From positions 1-64,000 of the forward strand of contig JBIKIN010000019.1 in NCBI GenBank assembly GCA_044361595.1: a DNA stretch of 64,000 nt, in the 5' to 3' direction. How positions within the stretch are numbered: the stretch's first letter is position 1; each line of letters starts with the position of its first letter. Origin of the DNA: Pseudopedobacter sp044361595 (GTDB lineage: Bacteria; Bacteroidota; Bacteroidia; Sphingobacteriales; Sphingobacteriaceae). The translations under genes and the position numbers were made by a program. The notes under the pieces were generated by a model. The model was not told the DNA's origin and did not search any database. It saw only the letters and a list, made by a program, of their open reading frames with translations. Of the stretch, positions 25,912 to 34,779 are shown in pieces.

Positions 25912-28512
25912 ATGAGTATAACCGCACAAGAGATTCGTCAGCAATTTTTAGATTTTTTTAAATCCAAAGGACATCAAATAGTTCCTTCGGCGCCAATTGT
26001 GGTAAAAAACGACCCGACTTTAATGTTTACTAACGCCGGGATGAACCAATTTAAAGATTTATTTCTTGGCGAAGCACCTATCAAGTATTCAAGAGTTGCT
26101 GATACTCAACGTTGTTTACGAGTTTCTGGCAAGCATAATGATTTGGAAGAGGTAGGTATAGATACTTATCATCACACCATGTTTGAGATGCTGGGGAATT
26201 GGAGTTTTGGCGATTACTTTAAGAAAGATGCTATAGCTTGGAGCTGGGAATTATTAACCGAGGTTTATAAATTACCAAAAGATAGGCTGTACGTAACCAT
26301 TTTTGAAGGCGATGAAAAGGAAGGGTTAGAAAAAGATCAAGAAGCTTACGATTTATGGAAGCAATTTGTAACTGAGGATAAAATATTATTGGGGAACAAA
26401 AAGGATAATTTTTGGGAGATGGGCGAAACCGGTCCTTGTGGTCCATGCTCAGAAATTCATTTTGATAGTCGGAGTGATGAAGATAGAGTCAAAATTGATG
26501 GCGCAACATTGGTTAATGCCGATGACCCTTTAGTGATTGAGATTTGGAACAATGTTTTTATGCAGTTTAACCGTCAAAAAGACGGAAGCTTAAAAACCTT
26601 ACCTGCACAACACGTTGATACCGGAATGGGCTTTGAGCGCTTGGTACGTGTCATTCAAGAAAAAACCTCAAATTACGATACCGATGTTTTTCAACCCCTG
26701 ATTCAGTTTATTGCTGAAAAAAGTGGAATTGCCTACGGTAAAGATGAAAAAACAGACATTGCCATGCGTGTAATGGCCGATCATATCAGAGCGGTTTCTT
26801 TTGCTATCGCCGATGGTCAATTGCCGTCAAATAATAAAGCAGGCTATGTCATTCGAAGGATTTTAAGAAGAGCTGTTAGATATGCATATCAATATTTAGG
26901 ATTTAAAGAACCATTTATGAATCAATTGGTGCCTTTATTGGCTAGCCAGTTTGATGGAGTTTTTGATGAGTTGTATTTTCAAAGAGATTTTGTTCAAAAA
27001 GTGGTTTTGGAGGAGGAAAATAGCTTTTTAAGAACATTAGAAAACGGTATCAATCGTTTTGAAAAAATGGACGAAATTAGTGGTGAAAAAGCATTTGAGT
27101 TGTATGATACATTTGGTTTTCCTATAGATTTAACAGAATTGATGGCTCGTGAAAAAGGACTTTCTGTGGATATGGAAGGCTTTGAATCCGAACTTCAAAA
27201 ACAAAAAAACCGATCTAGAGCGGCTACTGCTATTGATACAGAAGATTGGATAGTTGTAAATGAAGATGAAGAGGTAGAATTTGTAGGTTACGACACTTTA
27301 GAAATATCTTGTCAAATTTTAAAATACCGTAAAGTAACAGCAAAAGGTAAAGCTCAGTTTCAACTGGTTTTAGACAAAACTCCTTTTTATGCAGAAAGTG
27401 GTGGACAGGTAGGTGACGCAGGTGTATTGATAGGAGAGAACGAAGAGGTTATTATCACAGATACTAAAAAAGAAAATGGCTTAATTATTCATTTTACAGA
27501 TGTATTGCCGCAAAATTTAAACTTTACTTTTTTAGCTAAAGTAGATGGAGGTAAACGTAAAGCAACAGAGAATAATCATTCAGCAACTCACCTTTTACAT
27601 GCAGCATTAAAATCAGTTTTAGGTACGCATGTAAATCAAAAAGGTAGTTTAGTTAACGAAAATGTTTTACGTTTCGATTTTTCTCATTTTTCTAAAGTTA
27701 ATGATGATGAGTTGAAACAGATTGAAAGCATCGTAAATGAAAAGATTAGAGAAAACATTCAATTAAAAGAAGAGCGAAATGTGCCTTATCAAAAAGCTTT
27801 AGATAGTGGTGTTACCGCTTTATTTGGGGAAAAATATGGTGATTTTGTAAGAATGATAACTTTTGAAGATGGTTTTTCAAAAGAACTTTGCGGTGGAACC
27901 CATGTGGCCGCAACTGGCCAAATTGGATACTTTAAAATAGTAGGGGAGAGCGCTGTTGCAGCTGGAGTACGTAGAATTGAGGCTATAACAGCATATAAAG
28001 CTCAAGAATTTATTGATCAACATGATGAGTTATTGAAATCTATCAAAGAGTTGTTGAAAAATCCTCAAGATTTAATAAAATCTTTAGAGAGTTTAGTAGA
28101 TGAAAATACAAAATTGAAGAAAGAAGTCGAAAAAGCCGTTTTAGCTAAATCAGCAGGATTAAAAAACGAGTTAAAAGAGAAAGTAGAAAATATTAATGGT
28201 ATTAATTTTATAGCTCAAATGGTAGCATTGCCCAATGCAGAAGCTATTAAAAATTTAGCTTACCAATTAAAAGACGTTGTAGATCATCTTTATTTAGTTT
28301 TAGCGGCCAATATTGATGATAAACCTTTATTAACCGTCATGATTTCTGAAAACTTAGTAAAAGAAAAAGGAATGAATGCAGGGAATATTGTTAGAGAGTT
28401 AGCTAAAGAAATACAAGGTGGGGGTGGAGGTCAGCCATTTTTCGCAACAGCAGGCGGAAAAAATGTTGCTGGTTTGCAGAGTGCTTTGGATAAGGCTAAG
28501 GGGTTTATTTAA
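25912..28512 (+). CDS. alaS: Alanyl-tRNA synthetase
   Basis: AlaS charges tRNA-Ala and edits mischarged serine and glycine. The 866-residue protein has the class II aminoacylation domain (FTNAGMNQFKDLFLG, DTYHHTMFEMLGNWSFGDYF), the tRNA-recognition region (ILRRAVRYAY), the editing-domain zinc site (H556, H560, C660, H664 in NHSATHLLH and CGGTH) and the C-Ala domain ending in GGGGGQPFFATAGG. I start at the ATG at 25912, not the TTG at 25903, because the latter lies inside the promoter element and the resulting N-terminus (SITAQEIRQQFLDFF) matches the family. Confidence 0.98.
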   Translation: MSITAQEIRQQFLDFFKSKGHQIVPSAPIVVKNDPTLMFTNAGMNQFKDLFLGEAPIKYSRVADTQRCLRVSGKHNDLEEVGIDTYHHTMFEMLGNWSFGDYFKKDAIAWSWELLTEVYKLPKDRLYVTIFEGDEKEGLEKDQEAYDLWKQFVTEDKILLGNKKDNFWEMGETGPCGPCSEIHFDSRSDEDRVKIDGATLVNADDPLVIEIWNNVFMQFNRQKDGSLKTLPAQHVDTGMGFERLVRVIQEKTSNYDTDVFQPLIQFIAEKSGIAYGKDEKTDIAMRVMADHIRAVSFAIADGQLPSNNKAGYVIRRILRRAVRYAYQYLGFKEPFMNQLVPLLASQFDGVFDELYFQRDFVQKVVLEEENSFLRTLENGINRFEKMDEISGEKAFELYDTFGFPIDLTELMAREKGLSVDMEGFESELQKQKNRSRAATAIDTEDWIVVNEDEEVEFVGYDTLEISCQILKYRKVTAKGKAQFQLVLDKTPFYAESGGQVGDAGVLIGENEEVIITDTKKENGLIIHFTDVLPQNLNFTFLAKVDGGKRKATENNHSATHLLHAALKSVLGTHVNQKGSLVNENVLRFDFSHFSKVNDDELKQIESIVNEKIRENIQLKEERNVPYQKALDSGVTALFGEKYGDFVRMITFEDGFSKELCGGTHVAATGQIGYFKIVGESAVAAGVRRIEAITAYKAQEFIDQHDELLKSIKELLKNPQDLIKSLESLVDENTKLKKEVEKAVLAKSAGLKNELKEKVENINGINFIAQMVALPNAEAIKNLAYQLKDVVDHLYLVLAANIDDKPLLTVMISENLVKEKGMNAGNIVRELAKEIQGGGGGQPFFATAGGKNVAGLQSALDKAKGFI

Positions 28513-28542
28513 TTATGTTTTTTTGAACTTTCCCTTTTATAG

Positions 28543-28572
28543 GTCATGTTGAATTTATTTTAGCATCTCATC
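28543..28572 (+). repeat. Dispersed palindromic unit, third copy
   Basis: This 30-base unit matches the one on the minus strand at 9835-9806 at 28 positions. The two differences are both C to T and turn a C-G and a G-C pair of its small stem into U-G and G-U wobbles when read as RNA on this strand. Confidence 0.75.
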
Positions 28573-28653
28573 AGAATTAAGTAGTATTTGTAATAAGACA
28601 ATGATAGATTAACTAGCTGACAGGGTGACTTTAAAAGATAAATCCTCCCTTTC

Positions 28654-28738
28654 TAGCCCTGATTGCAGTGTAAATCCTTTTTGTTTTGTGCAATAGACGA
28701 AAGCTAGGGAGAACAAAAAGATTGCAGCGGAAAGCAGG
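28654..28738 (+). repeat. Bacteroidota dispersed element (TAGCCCTGATTGCAG...AGCGGAAAGCAGG)
   Basis: The stretch starts TAGCCCTGATTGCAG, contains TCCTTTTTGTT and its complement AACAAAAAG as arms, and ends GATTGCAGCGGAAAGCAGG. I recall this pattern from intergenic regions of many Bacteroidota genomes, with no known function. A diverged relative in opposite orientation lies at 58000-58154 (its complement contains CTACAGCGTAAAGCCCGAC). Confidence 0.65.
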
Positions 28739-28780
28739 TGTTGCTTTTGATTAATTGAAGAGGCTTTTATTGCTTCAAAA

Positions 28781-28813
28781 AAATAGCCTGCAGATTATTT
28801 CTACAAGCTATTT
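28781..28813 (-). terminator. Terminator after dnaJ
   Basis: On the minus strand AAATAGCTTGTAG pairs, with two G-U steps, to CTGCAGGCTATTT around an eight-base loop and is followed by a T run. It lies 25 bases beyond the dnaJ stop. Confidence 0.7.
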
Positions 28814-28837
28814 AATTAAAAAAAATGTTTAATCTAC

Positions 28838-30010
28838 TTATTCAAAATACTCTTTCATTCTATCAAAGAAACTCTTTTCGTTTTTACCTGGACTAGGTTT
28901 AAAGTTTTGAGATTCTTTTAGTTTTTCTAGCAATTCGCGTTCCTCGTTATTTAAAATTTTTGGTGTCCAAATATTAACCTGTATCAATTGGTCGCCTTTA
29001 TGATAAGAATTAACTTCAGGTATTCCTTTGCCTTTTAGACGTAAAATTTTACCGCCTTGTGTTCCTGGGTCTAATTTTATCCTTGCTTTCCCATCAATGG
29101 TAGGCACTTCTATACTTGCGCCTAAGGTAGCATCTACAAAACTTACGTGTAAATCGTAGATGATGTTGATACCTTCTCTTTTTAGAGTTTCGTGTGGAGT
29201 TTCTTCTACTAAAATAATTAAGTCGCCGGGTACGCCACCTCTAGGAGCAGCATTTCCTTTTCCACTCATACTCAGTTGCATGCCTTCACTTACACCTGCA
29301 GGAATATTAATGCTGATAGTTTCTTCGCCACGAGTTACACCATCGCCATGGCAAGTGCCGCATTTAGACGAAATGGTGGTTCCCTCGCCATTACAAGTAG
29401 GGCAGGTGCTTGTAGTTTGCATTTGCCCCAAAATGGTATTGGTTACTCTGCGTACTGCGCCTTGTCCACCGCAGGTTTTACAAGTAGAAAAAGAATTTTT
29501 GTCTTTTGCACCTGTTCCATCACATGTATTACAAACTACCTGTTTATTTACTTTTATCTTTTTCTCTACTCCGTTTGCAATTTCTTCTAAAGTGAGTTTT
29601 ACTTTAATACGTAGGTTAGTTCCTTTTTGTACTCTGCGGCCACCGCCACCACCACGTTGCTGACCACCGCCACCAAAGAAACTATCAAAAGGACTGCCAC
29701 CGCCACCACCAAAAATATCACCAAACTGGCTGAATATGTCGTCCATATTCATGCCGCCGCCACCGTATCCACCGCCAAAACCTCCTTGTGTTCCAGCATG
29801 ACCAAATTGATCGTAGCGCTGTTTCTTTTCTGGATTACTTAAAACCTCATAAGCTTCGGCAGCTTCTTTAAATTTATCTTCTGCACCTTTATCATCAGGG
29901 TTTTTGTCTGGATGATATTTGATAGCCATTTTACGATAAGCTTTCTTTATCTCATCGGCAGGGGCGTTTTTAGAAACTCCTAATATATCGTAATAATCTC
30001 TTTTACTCAT
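28838..30010 (-). CDS. dnaJ: Molecular chaperone DnaJ
   Basis: DnaJ delivers unfolded clients to DnaK and stimulates its ATPase. The 390-residue protein shows a J domain (1-70) with the HPD motif in YHPDKN, a very glycine-rich linker (about 75-135), four zinc-binding CxxCxGxG repeats (CNTCDGTG, CKTCGGQG, CPTCNGEG, CGTCHGDG; about 155-235) and the C-terminal client-binding domains. Class I DnaJ is therefore complete. It lies 100 bases downstream of grpE in the same direction; dnaK is not in the window. Confidence 0.98.
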   Translation of the reverse strand: MSKRDYYDILGVSKNAPADEIKKAYRKMAIKYHPDKNPDDKGAEDKFKEAAEAYEVLSNPEKKQRYDQFGHAGTQGGFGGGYGGGGMNMDDIFSQFGDIFGGGGGSPFDSFFGGGGQQRGGGGGRRVQKGTNLRIKVKLTLEEIANGVEKKIKVNKQVVCNTCDGTGAKDKNSFSTCKTCGGQGAVRRVTNTILGQMQTTSTCPTCNGEGTTISSKCGTCHGDGVTRGEETISINIPAGVSEGMQLSMSGKGNAAPRGGVPGDLIILVEETPHETLKREGINIIYDLHVSFVDATLGASIEVPTIDGKARIKLDPGTQGGKILRLKGKGIPEVNSYHKGDQLIQVNIWTPKILNNEERELLEKLKESQNFKPSPGKNEKSFFDRMKEYFE

Positions 30011-30110
30011 TTATTTTTAATTTTGAATGTTTGATTTTGAGTGAAGGAATGTTTTTATTCTTAAACTCATTTATTCTCTCATTCAATCGTTATATCATTC
30101 AATCCTTGTT

Positions 30111-30707
30111 TTATGCGCCTACTACAACCTTTGCAAAACGGATAACTTTCTCGTTTAGTAAGTAACCTTTTTCAACTTCGTCTATTACTTTTCCTTTTAA
30201 GTCATCAGAAGGTGCTGGAATGCTAGTAATAGCTTCATGTATATCAGCGTCAAATACTTGACCTTTGGCATCCATAGCTTTAAGACCTTTTTGCTCTAGG
30301 GTATTTTTAAATTTATGGTGTACTAACTCAATGCCTTCTTTAATAGATTTCACCTCGGTAGCTGTTTCCATTGCTTTACCAGCTCTTTCAAAATCATCAA
30401 TAACACCTAATAAAGAAACAATTACATCCTTACCAGCAGTTTGTAGCAATTCTCTTCTTTCTAGAGCTGTTCTACGTTTAAAGTTGTCAAACTCGGCATA
30501 AAGTCTAATGTATTTATCGTTTAAAGTAGCAACCTCGGCTTTTAATTTATCAACCTCACTTAATTCTTCCTTGGGTTCTGGTGTGGTATTATGATTTTCA
30601 GTTTCGTTTACTTGCGCTGCGTCTTCTTTAATTTCCTCTTGCTCGTTAATATTATCTGCCATTTTGTGTTGTTGTTCTTTATCTAAAACTTTTTTTCTCT
30701 TAAACAT
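30111..30707 (-). CDS. grpE: Nucleotide exchange factor GrpE
   Basis: GrpE releases ADP from DnaK. An acidic, glutamate-rich N-terminal tail is followed by a long coiled coil (EVDKLKAEVATLNDKYIRLY), the FDNFKRRTALERRELL segment, and the C-terminal beta domain with IHEAITSIPAP and VIRFAKVVVG. I start at the ATG at 30707 (198 residues, MFKRKK); the longer reading from 30752 has an unlikely MATCLGIKLYHK leader, and a third ATG at 30662 (MADNIN) is also possible. It precedes dnaJ and probably shares its transcript. Confidence 0.95.
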   Translation of the reverse strand: MFKRKKVLDKEQQHKMADNINEQEEIKEDAAQVNETENHNTTPEPKEELSEVDKLKAEVATLNDKYIRLYAEFDNFKRRTALERRELLQTAGKDVIVSLLGVIDDFERAGKAMETATEVKSIKEGIELVHHKFKNTLEQKGLKAMDAKGQVFDADIHEAITSIPAPSDDLKGKVIDEVEKGYLLNEKVIRFAKVVVGA

Positions 30708-30824
30708 TATTTCATATTTATGATATAGTTTAATTCCCAAACATGTTGCCATTTAATAAAAACAGTCAACCTGTCAGTTTTATATGAGTAAAACCTACAA
30801 ATTGACTGCCTCAATAAAATTTTA

Positions 30825-31505
30825 TTAAACTGTTGCGTCTTCTATTACTTTTCCGTTTTCGCATTTAATAATACGTGAAGGGAAGGTTCTAATGATATGA
30901 TAATCATGTGTAGCCATTAATACTGCGGTACCAGATTGACTAATTTGACGTAACAAAATCATGATTTCTTCTGATGTCTCGGGGTCTAAATTACCTGTTG
31001 GTTCATCTGCTAAAATCAATTCGGGGTCGTTTAATAGTGCTCTTGCAACTACCACACGTTGTTGTTCGCCACCAGAAATTTCGTGTGGCATTTTTTTCAT
31101 TTTGCTACGTAAACCTACTTTTTCTAAAACGTCTTTGATACGTTCATCAATTAAAATTTTATCTGTCCAGCCGGTAGCTTTTAATACAAACTGTAAGTTT
31201 TGCTCAATGCTTCTATCTGTTAATAACTGAAAATCTTGAAAAACTATACCTAGTTTACGTCTCATAAAAGGCACTTCGTTTTCTTTCAAATCTTTTAGTT
31301 CAAAACCTACAGCATGTCCATCTCCGTTTTGTATGTTTAAATCGCCATAAATAATTTTTAATAAACTACTTTTTCCCGATCCCGTTTGACCAATTAAGTA
31401 AACAAACTCGCCTTTGTCTACATGTAAATTTACGCTAGATAATACTAAATGCTTTTGCTGAAAAATATCAACATTATTTAACTTTATTACCGAGTTTCCT
31501 ACCAT
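30825..31505 (-). CDS. ftsE: Cell division ATP-binding protein FtsE
   Basis: FtsE is the ABC ATPase that works with the membrane protein FtsX to control septal peptidoglycan hydrolases. The 226-residue sequence has Walker A (GQTGSGKSS), the ISGGEQQRVVVARALLNDP signature, Walker B (LILADEPTGNLDP) and the H-loop (MATHDYHII). The assignment as FtsE rather than another ABC ATPase rests on overall similarity and its short length; ftsX is not adjacent. Its ATG shares one base with the stop of a conserved 67-residue gene upstream. Confidence 0.88.
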   Translation of the reverse strand: MVGNSVIKLNNVDIFQQKHLVLSSVNLHVDKGEFVYLIGQTGSGKSSLLKIIYGDLNIQNGDGHAVGFELKDLKENEVPFMRRKLGIVFQDFQLLTDRSIEQNLQFVLKATGWTDKILIDERIKDVLEKVGLRSKMKKMPHEISGGEQQRVVVARALLNDPELILADEPTGNLDPETSEEIMILLRQISQSGTAVLMATHDYHIIRTFPSRIIKCENGKVIEDATV

Positions 31506-31708
31506 TAAATTTCTAATTTTAAAATTTGTCCAAAAGGTAAATCCTTTACTATGTTCATTATGTATTCTGCTTTTTCCCCAAGTCCTATCTTTTCTAAAGA
31601 TTTTTCTGGTCTATCTACCCTAAAGTATGCTAATAGCGTAAACTTATCGTCTCTAAGCTGCACATAATCCGGAATTTTAGCTACACCTTTAACTTTTATT
31701 ATGTACAT
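31505..31708 (-). CDS. Conserved 67-residue protein upstream of ftsE
   Basis: This short protein (MYIIKVKGVAKIPDYVQLRD...PFGQILKLEI) has no membrane segment and looks like a small alpha/beta domain. I do not recognise a named family. Its stop overlaps the ftsE start by one base, so the two are translated together, and TACCTTTA some 24 bases before its ATG resembles a -7 promoter element. A role linked to FtsE or cell division is suggested only by the coupling. Confidence 0.75.
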   Translation of the reverse strand: MYIIKVKGVAKIPDYVQLRDDKFTLLAYFRVDRPEKSLEKIGLGEKAEYIMNIVKDLPFGQILKLEI

Positions 31709-31764
31709 TTTAAATAAACTATTTATTAGCGTAAAGGTAAAATTTTATGTGCTTTAATTTTAAT

Positions 31765-32787
31765 TTAAATGTTTTTTAAAAAATCTAAGGTATTTACTCC
31801 ATCGGCATAATCCCATAATTTAGGGTTTTGGCTTTCGCCGAAGGATACTTGAGGCATTTTTAAATTAGTTTGAACATTGGTTACTACCACTTGTATATCT
31901 TCTGCTTTTGCATTTAGCTTCTCGGTAGCATTTTGTAAGTTATCGTACTCTTCATAAAATAATACAGCTAAAGGCGATGTTAGATTTTCGTCTGGTTTAA
32001 CTAATAAAAAGCCATTGTCTAAATGTTCGTTTCTATTTACTAGATATATAGATTTATTATAATCGTAATTATTTTGGTATTTGTGATGATTTAGGATTTT
32101 AGAATATTCTTCTATAGATTCAAAAAAATGATTAAAAATGTAATTTTTAGGTACATAAAGTTTAGAGATATTTCTGCAGCCTAAACCATAATAATTAAAA
32201 ATATCTTCCCCTAATTGTTTTAAATCTTCGGTACTTTCCTCGCCGTTTAATAAAGCTATACTATTTCTGTTTTTACGAATGATGTTCGGCACTTTAGAAA
32301 AATAATAATCAAAATATCTTGAAGAATTATTACTCCCTGTGGCTATTACAGCATCAAAGTCTATCAGTCTATCAATAAATTTTATTTGCTTACTAAATTG
32401 AGGTTCTATTTTAATTAAATGATTTAAAACTGCGGGTATTAATAAACTATCTTGTGATGATAGCTTTATTAGGGCAATATTACCTGATGCTAAAACGGTT
32501 AAAATATCATGAAAGCCTACCAAAGGTATGTTTCCAGCTAAAATTAAACCTATTTTTTTTGGATTTTTATTCTCTTCATTTAAATCACTTAACCATAATT
32601 CAATGTCTTTTTTATTAAGCATATTGGCATTAGCCCTTATAGCTCTGTTTACTTCGAACTCGTTAAACCAAGCATTGTGGTTATTTGCATCTTTAATTAG
32701 ATGTTTAAAATCTTCATCAGGATTACTTAGAAATTCGCCTAACTTAAAAAATGCTTCTACAATCTTTTCTTTAATTTTTTTTGACAT
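31765..32787 (-). CDS. Acyl-CoA reductase, LuxC family
   Basis: LuxC-type enzymes reduce acyl-CoA to fatty aldehyde with NADPH. The 340-residue sequence has the family's IGLILAGNIPLVGFHDILTV, ALIKLSSQDSLLIP, ATGSNNSSRYFDYYFSKVP and GLGCRNISKLYVP, the last holding the presumed catalytic cysteine. It is divergent from the dicluster ferredoxin gene, a pairing I recall in other Bacteroidota. No luciferase or aldehyde partner is nearby, so the product is not evident. Confidence 0.85.
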   Translation of the reverse strand: MSKKIKEKIVEAFFKLGEFLSNPDEDFKHLIKDANNHNAWFNEFEVNRAIRANANMLNKKDIELWLSDLNEENKNPKKIGLILAGNIPLVGFHDILTVLASGNIALIKLSSQDSLLIPAVLNHLIKIEPQFSKQIKFIDRLIDFDAVIATGSNNSSRYFDYYFSKVPNIIRKNRNSIALLNGEESTEDLKQLGEDIFNYYGLGCRNISKLYVPKNYIFNHFFESIEEYSKILNHHKYQNNYDYNKSIYLVNRNEHLDNGFLLVKPDENLTSPLAVLFYEEYDNLQNATEKLNAKAEDIQVVVTNVQTNLKMPQVSFGESQNPKLWDYADGVNTLDFLKNI

Positions 32788-32796
32788 TCACACAAA

Positions 32797-32824
32797 TTGA
32801 AATGGTTTAATTCTGCTATATTTG
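32797..32824 (+). promoter_or_regulatory. Promoter of the ferredoxin gene (TTG-N17-TATATTTG)
   Basis: TTG at 32797-32799 is followed after 17 bases by TATATTTG at 32817-32824, a near-ideal Bacteroidota promoter. The transcription start would be about 48 bases before the ferredoxin ATG. Confidence 0.65.
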
Positions 32825-32877
32825 CAGCTTAATTTCGAAAAACAAAAATACGTTTAAGACGTTACAATAGATAAAAT

Positions 32878-33231
32878 ATGGCAATTAAAATTACAGACGA
32901 GTGCATTAACTGTGGAGCATGTGAGCCGGAATGTCCTAATAATGCAATATATGATGCTGGTCAGCCTTGGAAATTTTCTGAAGGCACCAATTTAAAAGGC
33001 TTAATAGATTTTGGTGGCGGAGAGACTTTAAATGCTGATGAAGCGCAGAGCGCTGTTTCTGACGAGGTTTATTATATAGTTTCTGATAAATGTACAGAGT
33101 GTAAAGGTTTTCACGACGAGCCACAATGTGCGGCTGTATGTCCTGTAGATTGCTGTGTAGATGATGAAGATATAAGAGAGACAGAAGAAGAATTATTAGC
33201 TAAAAAAGCTTGGTTACATCAAGAAGATTAA
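32878..33231 (+). CDS. 4Fe-4S dicluster ferredoxin
   Basis: The 117-residue protein carries two cysteine clusters, CINCGACEPECPN at the N-terminus and CTECKGFHDEPQCAAVCPVDCC after a longer insert, the arrangement of the 2[4Fe-4S] ferredoxins with a loop between the clusters. It is acidic and soluble and should carry electrons in the cytoplasm. It has its own promoter and a strong terminator, so it is monocistronic. Its electron donor and acceptor are not evident from neighbours. Confidence 0.95.
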   Translation: MAIKITDECINCGACEPECPNNAIYDAGQPWKFSEGTNLKGLIDFGGGETLNADEAQSAVSDEVYYIVSDKCTECKGFHDEPQCAAVCPVDCCVDDEDIRETEEELLAKKAWLHQED

Positions 33232-33250
33232 TTTCTGATTTATAGAAACA

Positions 33251-33281
33251 AAAAGCATCTATTTTTATAGATGCTTTTTTT
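33251..33281. terminator. Bidirectional terminator between the ferredoxin and sugar transferase genes
   Basis: AAAAGCATCTAT (33251-33262) and ATAGATGCTTTT (33267-33278) form a 12-bp stem with a four-base loop and T or A runs on both sides. It can end the ferredoxin transcript on the plus strand and the sugar transferase transcript on the minus strand. Confidence 0.85.
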
Positions 33282-33297
33282 ATGCCATTTTTTTTAA

Positions 33298-34380
33298 TTA
33301 GACCTTCTCTTTTTGCACTAAAGCAGGTATAGTTTTGAGGATAATTTTAATATCTAACCAAAGCGAATAATTTTTAGCGTAAAAGTTATCTAACTGTTTA
33401 CGCTCTTTTTCAGACATATCTTTTTTCCCTCTTTTACTAATTTGCCACAAACCCGTTAATCCTGCTGGGCCTAAAAATCGCATTGACCATTCGTTAGTGG
33501 TTAATTGTTCAGCTTCGTAAAGTGGTAAAGGGCGGTTTCCTACTAAAGACATATCTCCTTTAATTACATTGATAAGTTGCGGCAATTCATCAATACTGCT
33601 GTTTCTTAAAAAAGCACCAAGTTTAGTTATTCTTGGGTCGTTTTCAAATTTAAAGAAAGAAGACCCTTCGTATTGGTTTTTGTGCTTAAGACTTGCCAAT
33701 TCAGCGTCGGCACCTGTACGCATAGATCTAAATTTATAAAAATCAAATATTTTATATCCTGTACCTACTCTTTTACTAAGATAAAATATAGGACCAGGCG
33801 AATCTAACTTGATTAAAATAGCTACAATAATAAAAAGTGGTAATAAAAATATTAGAGCCATAAAAGATAAAATTAAATCTAAAACTCTTTTTGTAACCGG
33901 AATATGATATGGTACTTGTGGTACTTGCGAAAGTTGTGAAACCTGCAATCTTAACGTTTTATAAAAATTTAAAAATTTAACACGTTCTTTTAAATCTTTA
34001 AATGGAATGGGATTACTATAACAATCGCTTACTCCTAACTTCATAGCTTTAATTGTTAAAAGCTTATTTGGGTGGTTAAGTAAAAAAATAGTGGTAAAAC
34101 TTTTTGTAAAAAAGTTGTTTTTCAACGATTTAATATAGTCTTCCGCTTCTTGAAAGTTTTCAATTTCTACTTCAATAATTATTACAGAGCCATGATCTGA
34201 AGTGGATAATATATTTGAAAAATGCTTTAAATCATCAATACTTTCTGCTTTTTTTAAAAAAAACTCAGGACTTGTGAAAGTATCTTCTAAACCTTGCTCA
34301 AATAATTTGGCAAAATATACAATATTAACGGTGGTAGCTGAAGTTGGGTTGTTTTCTACGTTAATATTTGGAAATTGCAT
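33298..34380 (-). CDS. Sugar transferase with a receiver-like N-terminal domain
   Basis: Residues about 165-360 are a bacterial sugar transferase of the WcaJ/EpsL type, which puts the first sugar-phosphate on undecaprenyl phosphate: KRVLDLILSFMALIFLLPLF membrane segment, PIFYLSKRVG, FYKFRSM, LRNSSIDELPQLINVIKGDM and GLTGLWQISKRG. Residues about 15-135 instead resemble a degenerate response-regulator receiver (VIIIEVEIENF, TIFLLNH, IKAMKLGVSDCYSNPIPF) that seems to lack the usual acidic pocket and phosphate-accepting aspartate. It starts 3 bases after a stand-alone receiver gene, so surface-polysaccharide initiation may be under phosphorelay control. Confidence 0.85.
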   Translation of the reverse strand: MQFPNINVENNPTSATTVNIVYFAKLFEQGLEDTFTSPEFFLKKAESIDDLKHFSNILSTSDHGSVIIIEVEIENFQEAEDYIKSLKNNFFTKSFTTIFLLNHPNKLLTIKAMKLGVSDCYSNPIPFKDLKERVKFLNFYKTLRLQVSQLSQVPQVPYHIPVTKRVLDLILSFMALIFLLPLFIIVAILIKLDSPGPIFYLSKRVGTGYKIFDFYKFRSMRTGADAELASLKHKNQYEGSSFFKFENDPRITKLGAFLRNSSIDELPQLINVIKGDMSLVGNRPLPLYEAEQLTTNEWSMRFLGPAGLTGLWQISKRGKKDMSEKERKQLDNFYAKNYSLWLDIKIILKTIPALVQKEKV

Positions 34381-34383
34381 CCG

Positions 34384-34779
34384 CTAATTTAGTATTATTT
34401 TTATTTTATCTTTTAAAACAGATGGATTAAATGGTTTTGCCATTAAGGCTTCTATTTGATATGGTATTTTTGTTTTAATATTTTCTAAAGATTCAGAACC
34501 TGAAAGCACAATAACAGGAACATTTCTAAAATAACCACTTACTTTTAGTGATCTCACAAATTCGGCACCATCAAAATAAGGCATTTCCATATCTGAGATA
34601 ATTAAATCAGGCATGTTGCCATTATCTAACCAAGTTAAAGCGTCAAATCCATTATTTTTTATTACCAATTCGTAATCTTTTTTTAGGATAAATTCAAGAA
34701 GCTTAAGAATTGCAATCTCATCATCTACTAATAGAATTGTCTTTTTTGGATGTATTGTATTTGTTTCTAACGTTTTCAT
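34384..34779 (-). CDS. Single-domain response regulator (receiver)
   Basis: The 131-residue protein is one receiver domain: acidic pair D19-D20 in LLVDDE, phosphate-accepting D63 in ISDMEMP, the conserved hydroxyl S93 in VLSGS and K115 in AKPF. It has no output domain. The gene is followed after 3 bases by the sugar transferase with its own receiver-like N-terminus, so the two domains may pair. Its histidine kinase is not in the window. Confidence 0.93.
   Translation of the reverse strand: MKTLETNTIHPKKTILLVDDEIAILKLLEFILKKDYELVIKNNGFDALTWLDNGNMPDLIISDMEMPYFDGAEFVRSLKVSGYFRNVPVIVLSGSESLENIKTKIPYQIEALMAKPFNPSVLKDKIKIILN

Larger units (their letters stand above)
28513..28837. other. Gene-free stretch with two dispersed repeats and the dnaJ terminator
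   Basis: This 325-bp gap between the convergent alaS and dnaJ genes has no coding potential I can support. It holds a short palindromic unit at 28543-28572, a second, different repeat at 28654-28738, and a terminator hairpin at 28781-28813. Confidence 0.75.

Noticed and set aside
29160..29842. Long plus-strand frames (up to 167 codons) opposite dnaJ
   Set aside because: They mirror the glycine-rich and zinc-repeat codons of dnaJ; dnaJ on the minus strand is certain.
31765..33231. Bioluminescence-type (lux) locus suggested by the LuxC-family reductase
   Set aside because: No luxAB, luxD or luxE genes are present; LuxC-like reductases beside a ferredoxin are ordinary in Bacteroidota.
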